A stretch of DNA of 64,000 nt from Arsenophonus melophagi. Lineage in GTDB: Bacteria > Pseudomonadota > Gammaproteobacteria > Enterobacterales > Enterobacteriaceae. Each line of letters begins with the position of its first letter. Position 1 is the stretch's first letter. A program made the position numbers and the translations under genes. Location: positions 43,110 through 107,109 of the forward strand of contig JAVYJS010000002.1 of NCBI GenBank assembly GCA_032378655.1, in the 5' to 3' direction. The notes under the pieces are model-generated. The model made no database searches. It had not been told where the DNA came from and was given only the letters and a program-made list of their open reading frames with translations. Positions 39,509 to 49,351 of this stretch are shown one piece after another.

Positions 39509-40753
39509 CTACCTATAAACAGGTAAAATATCAAATAGTGCTAATATATGAATAACTGCATTAATTAAACCAAAGAGAATGACAACATAAATTAACTTAT
39601 CACCACCAGGTGCATGATAAGCCGCTTTTAAAAATTTTTTTCGACTAGCTTTTACCATCATCGCCGGCATAATCACTGCCCAGATTGTTGCTGCTAGTCC
39701 AGCAAAACCAATGGCATGAATGAAACCATCTGGATAATATAATGAAAAAATGGTTGGTGGAATAGAGGTTATCAGAACAGACTTGAAACGACCTTGATTA
39801 TTATCTTTAAATTTAAAAAAATCAGCAATGAAATCAAAGAGTCCAAGTGAGATGCCTAAAAAAGAACTTGACAGTGCCATATAAGAAAACACATTTAAAC
39901 AATGTTGTACAACATTGTTATTGATATTGCAATTTACTTGCTTTAAAAGCAAGTCCACATTACCGCCTTCAGCAATAATTTGTTTAAATGCTGTGCGAGA
40001 TATATTTCCTTGAATAGTATACTGCCATAAGATATAAATGATTAAAGCAATGAGAGTACCATATAATAAACTCTGAACAACAGCCTTGCTATCCTTATTG
40101 TAATATGTTACTAAGCCTGGGACATTTCCATGGAAACCAAACGAGGTTAGTAAATAAGGTAAAGCGATCAATGCGTAAGGTAAATAATCTGCATCAAGAC
40201 TATCTTTGTTGAGTAACAAAGCAAGAGAGACACTATTAAACATACCACTGACAGATATAATAAAAGTAATAATCATGCCACCAATTAAAATTGTACTTAG
40301 ACGATCAACAGCTTTAGTTGATAACCAAACTATGAAAGCAATGGTTATACTAAACAATAAGCCGGCAATAGAGTGGTTTATTGGTATAAACTGGTTAAGA
40401 TTATGCGCAATGATTGATCCGCCAGCAGAAATATAAGCATAAGTTAAAATATAAAGAACAAACGCAATTGAGATACTGTTTAATAAATTCCAGCGTGCAC
40501 CAAGTAAATCTTTTACCATAGTGTTAAAGCTAGCTCCTAAAGGATAATTCATATTGGTTTCAAGGATCATTAAACCAGAAGAAAACATACAAACCCAAGT
40601 ATAAACTAATAGAAGAAGTGAGCCTGTAAACCATACTCCAGCAGTGACAATAGGAATAGAAAACATGCCGGCACCTACTGTTGTGCCTGCAATGATCATC
40701 GCACCGCCAATTAAGGAAGGACGTTTATAATTTTCTATTGTATGACTAAGCAT
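39509..40753 (-). CDS. mtr: Tryptophan-specific permease Mtr
   Basis: 414 residues, exactly the E. coli Mtr length, about eleven membrane spans (HAAAP family). It is Mtr rather than TyrP because it shares CMFSSGLMILETNMNYPLG, ISIAFVLYILTYAYISA, FLGISLGLFDF-type segments and the ending ILALFDILPVYR with E. coli Mtr. Imports tryptophan with protons; in E. coli it is controlled by TrpR and TyrR, neither operator of which I recognise here. AGAGG ribosome site; a 48-bp perfect palindrome begins 13 bp upstream of the start. Confidence 0.93.
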   Translation of the reverse strand: MLSHTIENYKRPSLIGGAMIIAGTTVGAGMFSIPIVTAGVWFTGSLLLLVYTWVCMFSSGLMILETNMNYPLGASFNTMVKDLLGARWNLLNSISIAFVLYILTYAYISAGGSIIAHNLNQFIPINHSIAGLLFSITIAFIVWLSTKAVDRLSTILIGGMIITFIISVSGMFNSVSLALLLNKDSLDADYLPYALIALPYLLTSFGFHGNVPGLVTYYNKDSKAVVQSLLYGTLIALIIYILWQYTIQGNISRTAFKQIIAEGGNVDLLLKQVNCNINNNVVQHCLNVFSYMALSSSFLGISLGLFDFIADFFKFKDNNQGRFKSVLITSIPPTIFSLYYPDGFIHAIGFAGLAATIWAVIMPAMMVKASRKKFLKAAYHAPGGDKLIYVVILFGLINAVIHILALFDILPVYR

Positions 40754-40766
40754 GATACGCCTCTGA

Positions 40767-40814
40767 TCAGATATACTCTACCTACTATTATAATAGTAGG
40801 TAGAGTATATCTGA
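40767..40814. repeat. 48-bp perfect palindrome upstream of mtr
   Basis: Arms 40767-40790 and 40791-40814 are exact reverse complements with no spacer. Core CTACTATTATAATAGTAG. It would lie in the mtr 5' leader if transcription starts upstream of it, and could then form a very strong hairpin a few bases before the ribosome site. Confidence 0.96.
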
Positions 40815-40969
40815 GTAAACTAAATTCTTACGTTGATGAAAAAAAATTCTTCTTTAATTGCTGGTTTTGATAACATACCCGATAATAGATTCTTTAGACT
40901 CTCTAATGTCTTTTCTCCAGTATTTTACTACATGCTATCATGATTTGTACAGCTTATCCAAAAATTTTA

Positions 40970-41009
40970 TAGAAAAACAAAGAAGCCTGCTGCACAGGCC
41001 GCAGGCTTC
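40970..41009 (-). terminator. cspC intrinsic terminator
   Basis: GAAGCCTGC (40982-40990) pairs with GCAGGCTTC (41001-41009); on the minus strand the stem is followed by TTTGTTTTT. About 25 bp after the cspC stop. Classic form. Confidence 0.88.
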
Positions 41010-41034
41010 AAGAAATCCATTTATTTAACCAATC

Positions 41035-41247
41035 TTAAAGAGCAGTTACATTCACAGCAGCTGGGCCTTTCGAACCATCTTCAATGGTAAATTCTACATT
41101 TTGCCCTTCAGCTAGAGTTTTAAATCCATTTCCTTGAATGGCAGAGAAGTGAACGAATACATCCTTACTTCCATCAGAAGGAGTAATAAAACCAAAACCT
41201 TTAGATTCGTTAAACCACTTCACTTGACCCTTCATTTTGTCAGACAT
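41035..41247 (-). CDS. cspC: Cold-shock-like RNA chaperone CspC
   Basis: 70 residues, single cold-shock domain with RNP1 KGFGFITP and RNP2 DVFVHFSAI. FSAIQGNGFKTLAEGQNVEF and GPAAVNVTA match CspC more closely than CspE or CspA. Binds single-stranded RNA and stabilises stress-response transcripts in E. coli. AAAGGAAC ribosome-binding site and its own terminator: a monocistronic unit. Confidence 0.93.
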   Translation of the reverse strand: MSDKMKGQVKWFNESKGFGFITPSDGSKDVFVHFSAIQGNGFKTLAEGQNVEFTIEDGSKGPAAVNVTAL

Positions 41248-42286
41248 GTTCCTTTTCCTATTATAACAAATAAAAATTGCCGTTTTTGGCAGGTATAAAA
41301 GCCTACATCACTATTTAACTTATGAAAGCGTTTAATAAAAACGGTCTACAAGATATTCAGCATAGCTGATACTCATAACACATGAACTTAAATGTCGTAA
41401 AATAGATCTGTTCATTAGGCCTGACTCCATTAACGCATGAGTAGTGTATAATATCAATAGTTTTTGTGGTTTTTGTTTTAAAAAAACATTTAAAATATTC
41501 TTATGGTACAGCATGAATGTATTAAATAAAACGATCTGAATAAATTCATACATATAAATTTCATATAAATTTATGCTTTTTAAGAAAATACCTAATTAAT
41601 AAATCTTGTTAAATACAGATAGCTACTCATAATGAGAGTAATTTTAGCAGCTTAGTTTCTAAGCATTAGATTTATATATGCCTCTAATCTACTAAGGTTG
41701 ATATCATGAATATGATATGTAGTAATTCTAATAAGAGGAACTTCTATCAAGTTAATACTAATTAAATATTATTAAAAGACCTAACTCAAATTGGTATTTT
41801 AATACTGACCATTCCTATACTTTACATAGGAATGGTCATAGCTTGTATATTAAAATAATGCTAATTCAGAGTACTCTCTCTTAGAGATTTTATACTTAGT
41901 TTAAGTCTATTATTGCTATTTGATAGCCAACAAACATACCGTTTTAAGAATATTCCCGTTATGGATTTACATACATCATTGTAATGATGCATCATCTATT
42001 ACTAAATCAGTATCAAACATATTGATAGCATTTTAATAAAATATTTTTCTCAATGTACTATTAATCATAATGTTCTATCGATGCTCTGTAGCTAGTAAAA
42101 ATTACAATGTGTTTTAAGCAGAAATGATATATCAATAAAAATTATATAGAATTTACTTATATCGTGACTTTACTTAAAAACCTTGCTCGCTTAGAGAGCA
42201 TATTTTAAGAAAAAATTTTTCACTTCATATGAAGCAAGTAAAATAAAATGATTAAAGTAAAATAGCAAATATGTTATCTTGTAACA
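41248..42286. other. Intergenic region between cspC and tRNA-Asn
   Basis: No convincing gene. A minus-strand open frame (41332-41553) has no recognisable relatives. Holds a 13-bp-arm hairpin (41807-41819 with 41827-41839). Confidence 0.55.
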
Positions 42287-42315
42287 TTGACAGTAGTGCA
42301 TGACATCGTTAGTAT
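42287..42315 (+). promoter_or_regulatory. Sigma-70 promoter of tRNA-Asn
   Basis: TTGACA at 42287-42292, a 17-nt spacer, and TAGTAT at 42310-42315; transcription would start about 20 bp before the tRNA. A consensus -35 and good -10, unusual among the poor promoters of this window. Confidence 0.72.
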
Positions 42316-42340
42316 TCTAACAGTTAGTGGATTATTTTAT

Positions 42341-42416
42341 TCCTCCATAGTTCAGTTGGTAGAACGGCGGACTGTTAATCCGTATGTCACTGGTTCGAGT
42401 CCAGTTGGAGGAGCCA
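42341..42416 (+). tRNA. asnT: tRNA-Asn (GTT anticodon)
   Basis: A 76-nt cloverleaf: acceptor TCCTCCA/TGGAGGA, anticodon GTT in CTGTTAA, T-loop GGTTCGAGTCC, encoded CCA. The gene symbol is approximate because the E. coli tRNA-Asn copies are identical. Confidence 0.95.
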
Positions 42417-42571
42417 ACTCCTCTTAGCTAAGACTTTCATTAGTTATTGGTTTCATGCTACTTAACACTGATATTCAGTGTAGCTATTTATTTTTTCATT
42501 TTATTATTCTTATCTCAAGAATTCGTCACTCATCTTTTTATTATCTTACTTTTTAAGATGGATTCACTTTT

Positions 42572-43624
42572 ATGTCTAAAAATATAACTACCGTTATTAA
42601 AATTCGCCGTCCTGATGACTGTCATGTTCATTTTAGAGATCATGACATCTTAAAACTTGTTGTGCCTTATACAAGTCGATTTTTTGGCCGTGCAATTGTT
42701 ATGCCAAACTTAGATCCGCCAATTACTAATATTAATCAGGCAAAATCTTATCGTAATAGGATTTTACATGCAACGCCTGTAGAACATTCATTTACACCAT
42801 TAATGATTTGCTACTTAACGGATATCACTGATGTTAAAATAGTCGTAGAAGGCTTTAGACAAGGAGTATTTACTGCATGTAAACTTTACCCAGCCAATAC
42901 AACTACTAATTCTAACTTTGGAGTTTCAAAGATAGAAAATGTTTATTCCGTTTTTGCTACAATGGAAGAAATCGGTATGCCACTGCTAGTGCATGGTGAA
43001 GTTACTAGCAGTGATATTGATATATTTGATCGTGAAGCCTATTTCATTGAACAAATACTAGAGCATATTATAGGAAATTTTCCTAGTCTAAAAATTGTTT
43101 TTGAGCACATTAGCACTAAAGAAGCTGTTCAATATGTGCTTGCTGGGAAAAACAACCTGGCTGCTACCATTACGCCGCAACATCTAATGTTTAATAGAAA
43201 TCATATGTTAACTGGAGGCATTAGACCTCATTTATATTGTTTACCTGTTATAAAACGTGCTATTCATCAAAAAGCATTACGTGAAGCAATAACAACAAAT
43301 TGTCAGCGATTTTTCCTTGGAACCGATACAGCGCCACATACTCAAAATAAAAAAGAGTCTGATTGCGGATGTTCTGGTATTTTTAGCGCGCCAGCGGCCC
43401 TTGCAGCTTATGCAACCGTTTTTGATGAAATGAATGCACTTGAAAATTTTGAAGCATTTTGTTCATTAAACGGTGCTAAATTTTATGGATTACCACTGAA
43501 TGAAGGGGTAATTGAACTTAAACGTAAAAAAATGATTTTTACGGAAAAAATTTCTAATGGAAAAAATCATTTAATTCCATTTTTAGCAAATGAAAATATT
43601 AATTGGGAAGTTACCGTTCAATAA
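42572..43624 (+). CDS. pyrC: Dihydroorotase
   Basis: 350 residues (348 in E. coli), class II dihydroorotase of pyrimidine synthesis. Metal ligands in DDCHVHFRD (about residues 15-23), the carboxylated Lys in ACKLYPANTTTN (about 101-112), His in LVHGEV (about 138-143) and FEHIST, and catalytic Asp in FLGTDTAPH (about 250-258). Starts 155 bp after tRNA-Asn. Intact. Confidence 0.96.
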   Translation: MSKNITTVIKIRRPDDCHVHFRDHDILKLVVPYTSRFFGRAIVMPNLDPPITNINQAKSYRNRILHATPVEHSFTPLMICYLTDITDVKIVVEGFRQGVFTACKLYPANTTTNSNFGVSKIENVYSVFATMEEIGMPLLVHGEVTSSDIDIFDREAYFIEQILEHIIGNFPSLKIVFEHISTKEAVQYVLAGKNNLAATITPQHLMFNRNHMLTGGIRPHLYCLPVIKRAIHQKALREAITTNCQRFFLGTDTAPHTQNKKESDCGCSGIFSAPAALAAYATVFDEMNALENFEAFCSLNGAKFYGLPLNEGVIELKRKKMIFTEKISNGKNHLIPFLANENINWEVTVQ

Positions 43625-46007
43625 CGTTATAACAACTTTAAGTATAAAAACTAACATTTTATGTAATCTAATGATTTCATTAGACATGTTGCAATTTACG
43701 TATAAAATTGTTGAACTTACAAGACGATTTAAGGCCATTAAAGAAAATTTAACGCTACAAATCTTGTGTATTCATAGCAAATACATGAGCAGACAACGAA
43801 ATGTATAGAAAAGTAATTCATATATATAAAATAATCAACCATCACCAACATTAATTCCATTAATATTAATATAGAAATAAGTCATCTTGTTCCACAACAG
43901 TGCTATCTAGCGATAGCTATAGCGATACGTGAATGACTTATACTAAGTAAGAAAATATTATTGAGAGTATCAATCATATCAAGAATATTCTTCAGAATTT
44001 GGTTAATGCAATTAACTAAGCTCTGGTGGCTCACATATCCCGCCCCCTCATTGCTACTATAATGATAAGCAAATTATATGTTTCTCGATAACTTTTAATA
44101 CTTCCATTTCCTTACCATCAGAACAATAGAAGCTTCTTTATTAAAATTAGCACTTATCAGTTGATTTATACGAAATATAAATCAATAATGCAGAATATAT
44201 ACAATAATTCTTGACAAGAATTCATCACGATTCATTGTTTAATACAAACGATATTTAAATTTTAAATGTTAAATTTACAATCATGTACTGTATGTAAAAT
44301 CAGTTTTTTAAAACTAAATCTGTCTTTTAATCTGCATTAAAGACAGATTCTATTGATTTCAATAGAGACATAAACTTTCTGAGTTCAAGAGAACTTGAAC
44401 AATTGTATCTTTAAAGTCTATTTTTTTTAAAAAGATTCCAGTTATAAGTTAATTCTGAATACTCATTTATTATAAATAATATCACTTTTTAACCAAAAGA
44501 ATATATTGTTTTTATGTTTAGCTCAATGGATATTCAGCAACTATGGAACCATCGCCTACATCGATTAAATAACACCAAAAACTGCACATACTTTGATACT
44601 AATCTAGTCCAATATTTTTGCAGTTAAATCTGATATTTATGATTGCTTTAGCACATCTTCTTGTTCTTGGATAACGCTCTCAATTCATTCATGGTGAACA
44701 TGTTTTGTTTAAAAAAACAGGATATTATTTTTTTATTTTATAGTTAATTTGTATTTTACTGGTCATTTTATTGCATCTACTACCTTAAATGAAATAGAGA
44801 AAATTTCTAACAATGAAGGTAATTACATGATTATTGCGTATTTATTCTTGTATTCTTTAGATAACTCTAAATATCTATGATGATAAAATCATTTTTTTAA
44901 AAATGATTGAGTGTTTTGATAGCAACGTTTTAATTAAAATATTATGTGATTGTTTGTTCTCTAGTATATTAGAGATATGACTAAGAATTAATCAACAGCG
45001 ATACTAAAATAGTTAGATAGTATTATTCTTATTATTCTTTATAAGAAGACTCTACATGATTCATCAAGACACTCTTTTATTAGATCTAAATAAAAAATTT
45101 TTTATAATAAAAGCTTATAATGCTACTTATTTTTACTAATAGTATGAAGATTTCGTTTTTTATATTTTGATATATATGAATAGCGATTGATCTGGAAAGA
45201 TATTAAATTGATACGATGTTGATCGATATTGATTTCTTTGTTAGCTTATCTGTGATGTTAAATTCGTTTATTTTAGCTATTAAAAATCTTTATATGAAAC
45301 AGTAATATTATTTAATGGTAATATGAATTTAATAACTATTTTAGTTATGATGAATATTTTTAAGTTTTTTAAAATCTTCATCAATCTGATAGGTTGCTTC
45401 AAACAAGTTGTTCTCAGTTTTAAATGACTCTAAAAGAGTTAATAAAATTGCTGTAATTGATGCGATGTAAAAGACGAATGGTTTAATACTTTAACATAAC
45501 TAATAGAATTTTGTTCACCTCATAACTATTTTACAAAAATTGATAAAATATATTATGGCTTATTTTTTTTATTTTCTCATCAATTATGCTATCTATGTTT
45601 GCTCTTTTAACATAAAAAGCAATAGCTATCCAATGAATATAATCTTAAATGATCAAGGTAACATCTAGATTAGAAAAATTATCTATTAGATTAATATTTA
45701 TTAAATATATTTTCTATGAAATCTAAATATCAATTATCATACTTAATTTTAATAACATGAACATTAAGTATGATACCGAAAATCGGTTATTTTATTTTTT
45801 TAGAAAATACAATAACCGATTTTCGAATAAAAATATCAGAATCACTTTTGTATGCTGAGATGAACCATTTTTTTGTTCTTATTACTTGGAAATAATAAAA
45901 AGGAGATATCATTACGACTAGTATATTTAATGCTAAATATACTTTTTAAAACTATATTGTATATTTCTTTAAATTACATAATTTTTTATCGAAATATTTT
46001 ACTCACT
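43625..46007. other. Left part of a 5-kb gene desert
   Basis: About 2.4 kb without an intact gene. Reading leftward from efp in E. coli order one expects frdD, frdC, frdB, frdA; the frdB-C-D relics to the right make this the likely grave of frdA, but I found only suggestive scraps (for example a QLW...R...TYF series near 44530-44610). Hairpins: 45735-45775 (12-bp arms) and 45777-45825 (15-bp arms), back to back. Confidence 0.45.
45777..45825. repeat. Perfect inverted repeat, 15-bp arms
   Basis: Arms 45777-45791 and 45811-45825 (core AAAATCGGTTATT), 19-nt spacer. One base after another inverted repeat (45735-45746 with 45764-45775). Confidence 0.9.
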
Positions 46008-46225
46008 AAATATGGTAATATATCAGCAATTCAGTCAAACTATCAGAGCCTTTCTACACCTTGTAATCAACTTACTATATTAAAATTTTAATTGCTTTAT
46101 TAAATAACATGTTTTTGGATCTCATTTAAAATCAGAGATGCTCATCATTTATGATGAGAGATCATAGCGAAAATGAATACATGCGACACAATGAGCGATC
46201 CATAGTTTGGATCACACTATTTATT
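46008..46225 (+). pseudogene. frdB: frdB relic (fumarate reductase iron-sulfur subunit)
   Basis: In one frame 46151-46225 reads RDHSENEYMRHNERSIVWIT, aligning with FrdB [20 protein letters not shown] at many positions. Upstream, KYGNISAIQSNYQSLSTPCN compares with the IIGNSRTADQGTN...QTPAQ region. The cysteine clusters that hold the iron-sulfur centres are not preserved and stops separate the pieces. Orientation and order relative to efp are those of the E. coli frdABCD-efp region. Confidence 0.6.
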
Positions 46226-46746
46226 TTAAATAAATACAAGAAAATAATGGACTACTTTATAAAGTAAGCATACATGTATTTTCCACATTATTAATGCTAG
46301 CGCTTTTACTGTTCTTACAATTTAATATCTAAATCGATTAACAGTAATTTTCTGAAGAAAATTTTTCTTATCGTTCTGATTTACCGTTTTGAAAAACCTG
46401 TTAATACTAGCAGTTTAGTGAAATGAATATATTAATATCCATAAAAATAAACGTAATCGTCAGAAGCTTTGACGTACACTAAATGACATTCAATAGAAAT
46501 TGCTTGTGTTATGCAATAACATTTCAGAAAAATCTGAATTGAAATGAGATCACTAGTTTCAGCTCAACACGGGTAATGATAATGCCAGCTTTTCTTGATT
46601 AATAAAAGCAGAACGTATGAAATCATGCGATGCCAGATAAATATAGCATGATACTATCATTTTTAACTAAAAATCTGTCTCTTAGTATCAATCTGATTAC
46701 CTCTTGCTCTAACCTCTAGAAATACTTATTGAAGTAATTAAGTATT

Positions 46747-46784
46747 TTGCTCATATGGAACATTAAATTTTTCCATATGAGCAA
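46747..46784. repeat. Perfect inverted repeat, 14-bp arms
   Basis: Arms 46747-46760 and 46771-46784, 10-nt loop, in the frd desert. Confidence 0.92.
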
Positions 46785-46942
46785 GAATTAACTAAAAGGA
46801 TTCATCATTTTATCTTACATTAGATTCATTAGATTTTTAATAAACATTATTCGCGTTTGAACTGAGCATTAAAATTACATGAATAGGACAATGAGTAATA
46901 ATTATACTGAAAAAACAAAAACTACAAATAATGGTTTTAAGT

Positions 46943-46997
46943 ATATCAAAGCTGCTCTAACAGAGCTATTTCTCCTCTGTTAGAGCAGCTTTGATAT
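46943..46997. repeat. Perfect inverted repeat, 23-bp arms
   Basis: Arms 46943-46965 and 46975-46997 with a 9-nt loop; moderately GC-rich core GCTGCTCTAACAGAG. Followed 13 bp later by another hairpin (47011-47023 with 47035-47047). Confidence 0.95.
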
Positions 46998-47010
46998 CGC
47001 TTTACAATGC

Positions 47011-47047
47011 AAGCACATTCCATACGCTTTGTGCATGGAATGTGCTT
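47011..47047. repeat. Perfect inverted repeat, 13-bp arms
   Basis: Arms 47011-47023 and 47035-47047, 11-nt loop; second of a pair with 46943-46997. Confidence 0.92.
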
Positions 47048-47219
47048 CTCTAAGATGGAGAAAAGCAATTGATAACAACATAATTGGAACAGAAAAAAAG
47101 ATACTCGTTGCCTGTATGTTTTTACTGCAACATATGTTTCCATTTCTAGTTAATAGACTTTTGCATTGATTGAGTTTGAGTAAGGATGAAAAACAATTTC
47201 AAAATTCCGTAGAACTATT

Positions 47220-47700
47220 CATAAGTATTGAGTTGCACTAACGTCTCATTTTTAAAAAAAATAATTATCCTTAAATTGACCTACTCTAGGTAGATTTATG
47301 TTTTGAGGAATAGTAGGACAAATATGGATGCAATGCCATATACAAGCTAATTGTATGAACTATTCCATCAAGAATGCTTTTAAGAAAGCTTGATTTTCTC
47401 GGCACGAACAAGTATAGCAATGTATTTTATTTTCAATAAAATACATTGAAAAAATATTAAAAATCAGTGTATTAAACTAAGTCACTATATATTAGTGAGT
47501 AATCATAGATCTTAATTCTTTTAATACTACTTAAACCTGAATATAACCATATACTTTCTAGTTCTTGGAAAGAAAAGAAAACTAGATATCATATAACTTG
47601 CCGCAGTTTAAAAATCACCTTGAAAGCAAGGAAGTTCTTAATTTTCAAGGCATTGATATAGCGCTGTATAAAGAGTGTAAAGAAATCAATCTCTCCTTAC
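47220..47700 (+). pseudogene. frdC: Possible frdC relic
   Basis: IYVLRN at 47294-47311 resembles FrdC FYMLRE at the start of its first membrane region, and the distance to the frdD relic is what intact frdC-frdD would give. The rest is unreadable; a perfect 14-bp-arm hairpin (47418-47448) lies inside. Weak on its own, carried by context. Confidence 0.3.
47418..47448. repeat. Perfect inverted repeat, 14-bp arms
   Basis: Arms 47418-47431 and 47435-47448, 3-nt loop. Confidence 0.93.
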
Positions 47701-47841
47701 TAAGGAGATCCGGCTATTACCAGATAATAGCAAAAGTATTTTGATATTTTTAATACTATAAAACGTTTTATAAGCGCTCTTAAGCTACGACTTAAGTAAA
47801 ACAATGGTGCTGGACGACATTGCAAAACATCGATAGCAAAC

Positions 47842-48040
47842 ATGAAGCTCAATACTAAATCATTATAGCCGTTAAATGTAATAGTTTTTGGTTCAAAGAA
47901 CATATTGTAAAAATCTATTTACCAATATTTCATTGGTACCATAAATAATAATTTTAGATAGACAACAGTAAAATTAAAAAGAAAACTTATCTGCATGTTA
48001 CGGTGCTGTAACATGCTATGAGATCATTAGATATCTATCT
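47842..48040 (+). pseudogene. frdD: frdD relic (fumarate reductase anchor subunit)
   Basis: Starts with an ATG followed by N-T-K...P like FrdD MNINPKRSDEP, has an FW near 47876, and from about 47992 reads LH..VL-stop-HAMRSLDIY against LHRMHHAMHDLKIH, the conserved heme-side histidine region of the anchor. A 9-bp-arm inverted repeat (about 47993-48016) is built from this segment. A clear reading frame is gone. Confidence 0.5.
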
Positions 48041-48056
48041 ATCTATCTATCTATCT
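48033..48056. repeat. Tetranucleotide microsatellite (ATCT)6
   Basis: Six uninterrupted ATCT units. It lies at the end of the frdD relic in non-coding DNA, so it cannot switch a gene on and off by frameshift here. Confidence 0.95.
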
Positions 48057-48388
48057 ACATATATTTATATGTTGTATAAGATCTGATCTTTACTTTACTA
48101 ATGTAGAAGTAGTGTAGCAGTAAAGAAATTGGAAAAGTAATGCGTTTAAAAGAATTTATCATAGTGTAGCTATAGTGCTAAACATGGATGATTATTGCAT
48201 AGAAGTAGTACTTTTACTTATTCTATTTTGAATAAAAATTTGATCCTAGGAAAGGATTACATAGAGTAGATTTTTATTTTATTATTTTCATCTTTGCTAG
48301 AAGCAAAGAGATGATCAATATCATGGATAAGATTTTATATATCAATTCTTCTTTTTTAGTATAAAAAGTACAAGAGACTATGAATATA

Positions 48389-48482
48389 GTCATACTTATA
48401 CTTATTGATCAGTATAAGTATGACAAGCACATGTTACTATCTATGTATTTCTCATGTTCATTATAACTACATAGATAGTAAC
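48389..48482. repeat. Two adjacent perfect inverted repeats
   Basis: Arms 48389-48402 / 48411-48424 (14 bp, 8-nt loop) followed 8 bp later by 48433-48447 / 48468-48482 (15 bp, 20-nt spacer). Downstream of the efp terminator, in dead DNA. Confidence 0.93.
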
Positions 48483-48539
48483 TATTGATTAAACTATAAT
48501 CTTGTATAGATTGTCATGAGACAAAATAGTAGAATTTTT

Positions 48540-48568
48540 TTAAAAAAAAGTGATTGTGTTAATCACTT
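48540..48568 (-). terminator. efp intrinsic terminator
   Basis: On the minus strand AGTGATT pairs with AATCACT across a 5-nt loop and is followed by a run of eight T. About 50 bp after the efp stop. Confidence 0.85.
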
Positions 48569-48614
48569 GCTGGTTAAGCAAGTACTCTATAAAAAGTAAC
48601 TGATTAGCAAAATA

Positions 48615-49181
48615 TTATTTTATTCGAGCAACGTATTCACCAGATCGGGTATCAACCCTAATTACTTCGCCAATTTTTATAAATAGCGGAACTTTTACCA
48701 CTGCACCAGTACTTAACATTGCTGATTTTCCGCAAGTACTTGCTGTATCTCCCTTTAAACCAGGATCAGTATTAATCACTTTTAGTTCAACGAAATATGG
48801 TGGTGTAATAGTAATAGGACGACTATTCCATAATGTAACAATGCAATCAGTTTGCTCAATTAACCACTTAATATTATCACCAACTGCTTTTTCGTCAGCA
48901 GCTAGTTGCTCGAACGTCTCATGATTCATGAAATACCAAAATTTATTATCATGATATAAATAGGTTAAGTGCAAATCTAAAACATCGGCTCTTTCTACAG
49001 AGTCGTTTGACTTAAATGTTTTTTCTAATAACTTATGAGAAATTAAGTTACGGATTCGAACGCGAGCGAAAGCTTGCCCTTTACCTGGCTTGATAAATTT
49101 ACTTTCAATAATTGTACAAGGCTCGCAATCTAAAATAATTTTAAGACCTGAGCGAAATTCATTGGTTCTATAGGTAGCCAT
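48615..49181 (-). CDS. efp: Elongation factor P
   Basis: 188 residues from the ATG at 49181 (MATYRTNEFRSGLKI, as in E. coli MATYYSNDFRAGLKI). The open frame extends 32 codons upstream but this start has AGAAG and the family N-terminus. KOW-like domain I with the modifiable Lys in KPGKGQAFAR (Lys34), then two OB domains ending STRSG-type DTRSGEYVARIK. EF-P relieves ribosome stalling at polyprolines. In enterics EpmB, EpmA and EpmC beta-lysylate and hydroxylate Lys34; the neighbouring epmB is dead. Confidence 0.95.
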   Translation of the reverse strand: MATYRTNEFRSGLKIILDCEPCTIIESKFIKPGKGQAFARVRIRNLISHKLLEKTFKSNDSVERADVLDLHLTYLYHDNKFWYFMNHETFEQLAADEKAVGDNIKWLIEQTDCIVTLWNSRPITITPPYFVELKVINTDPGLKGDTASTCGKSAMLSTGAVVKVPLFIKIGEVIRVDTRSGEYVARIK

Positions 49182-49296
49182 AGAAATCTTCTGATAAACG
49201 GTAAATAAAATTAAAATATTCAATATTTTAATTTTAAAAGCCCTATTAGGGAAGTCTAGTGACAGAAGCTTATACAAACAGTTACTGATACTGATG

Positions 49297-49333
49297 AAAC
49301 TAAGATTGTTTTAGTACAAAACAATCTTAGTTT
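49297..49333. repeat. Perfect inverted repeat, 16-bp arms
   Basis: Arms 49297-49312 and 49318-49333, loop AGTAC, between efp and the epmB relic. Confidence 0.94.
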
Positions 49334-49351
49334 TGCACACAAGAATATAAC

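Noticed and set aside
39509..40753. Annotation as tyrosine permease tyrP
   Set aside because: Length 414 and diagnostic segments match Mtr, not the 403-residue TyrP.
41332..41553. 73-codon minus-strand ORF upstream of cspC (yobF considered)
   Set aside because: Does not match YobF or any other neighbour of cspC.
43590..43808. Possible dinI relic after pyrC
   Set aside because: ELTRRF resembles DinI ELSRRI and dinI follows pyrC in E. coli, but the rest does not align; too short to claim.
48033..48056. (ATCT)6 as a phase-variation switch
   Set aside because: Not within or directly before an intact gene, so no switching target is visible.
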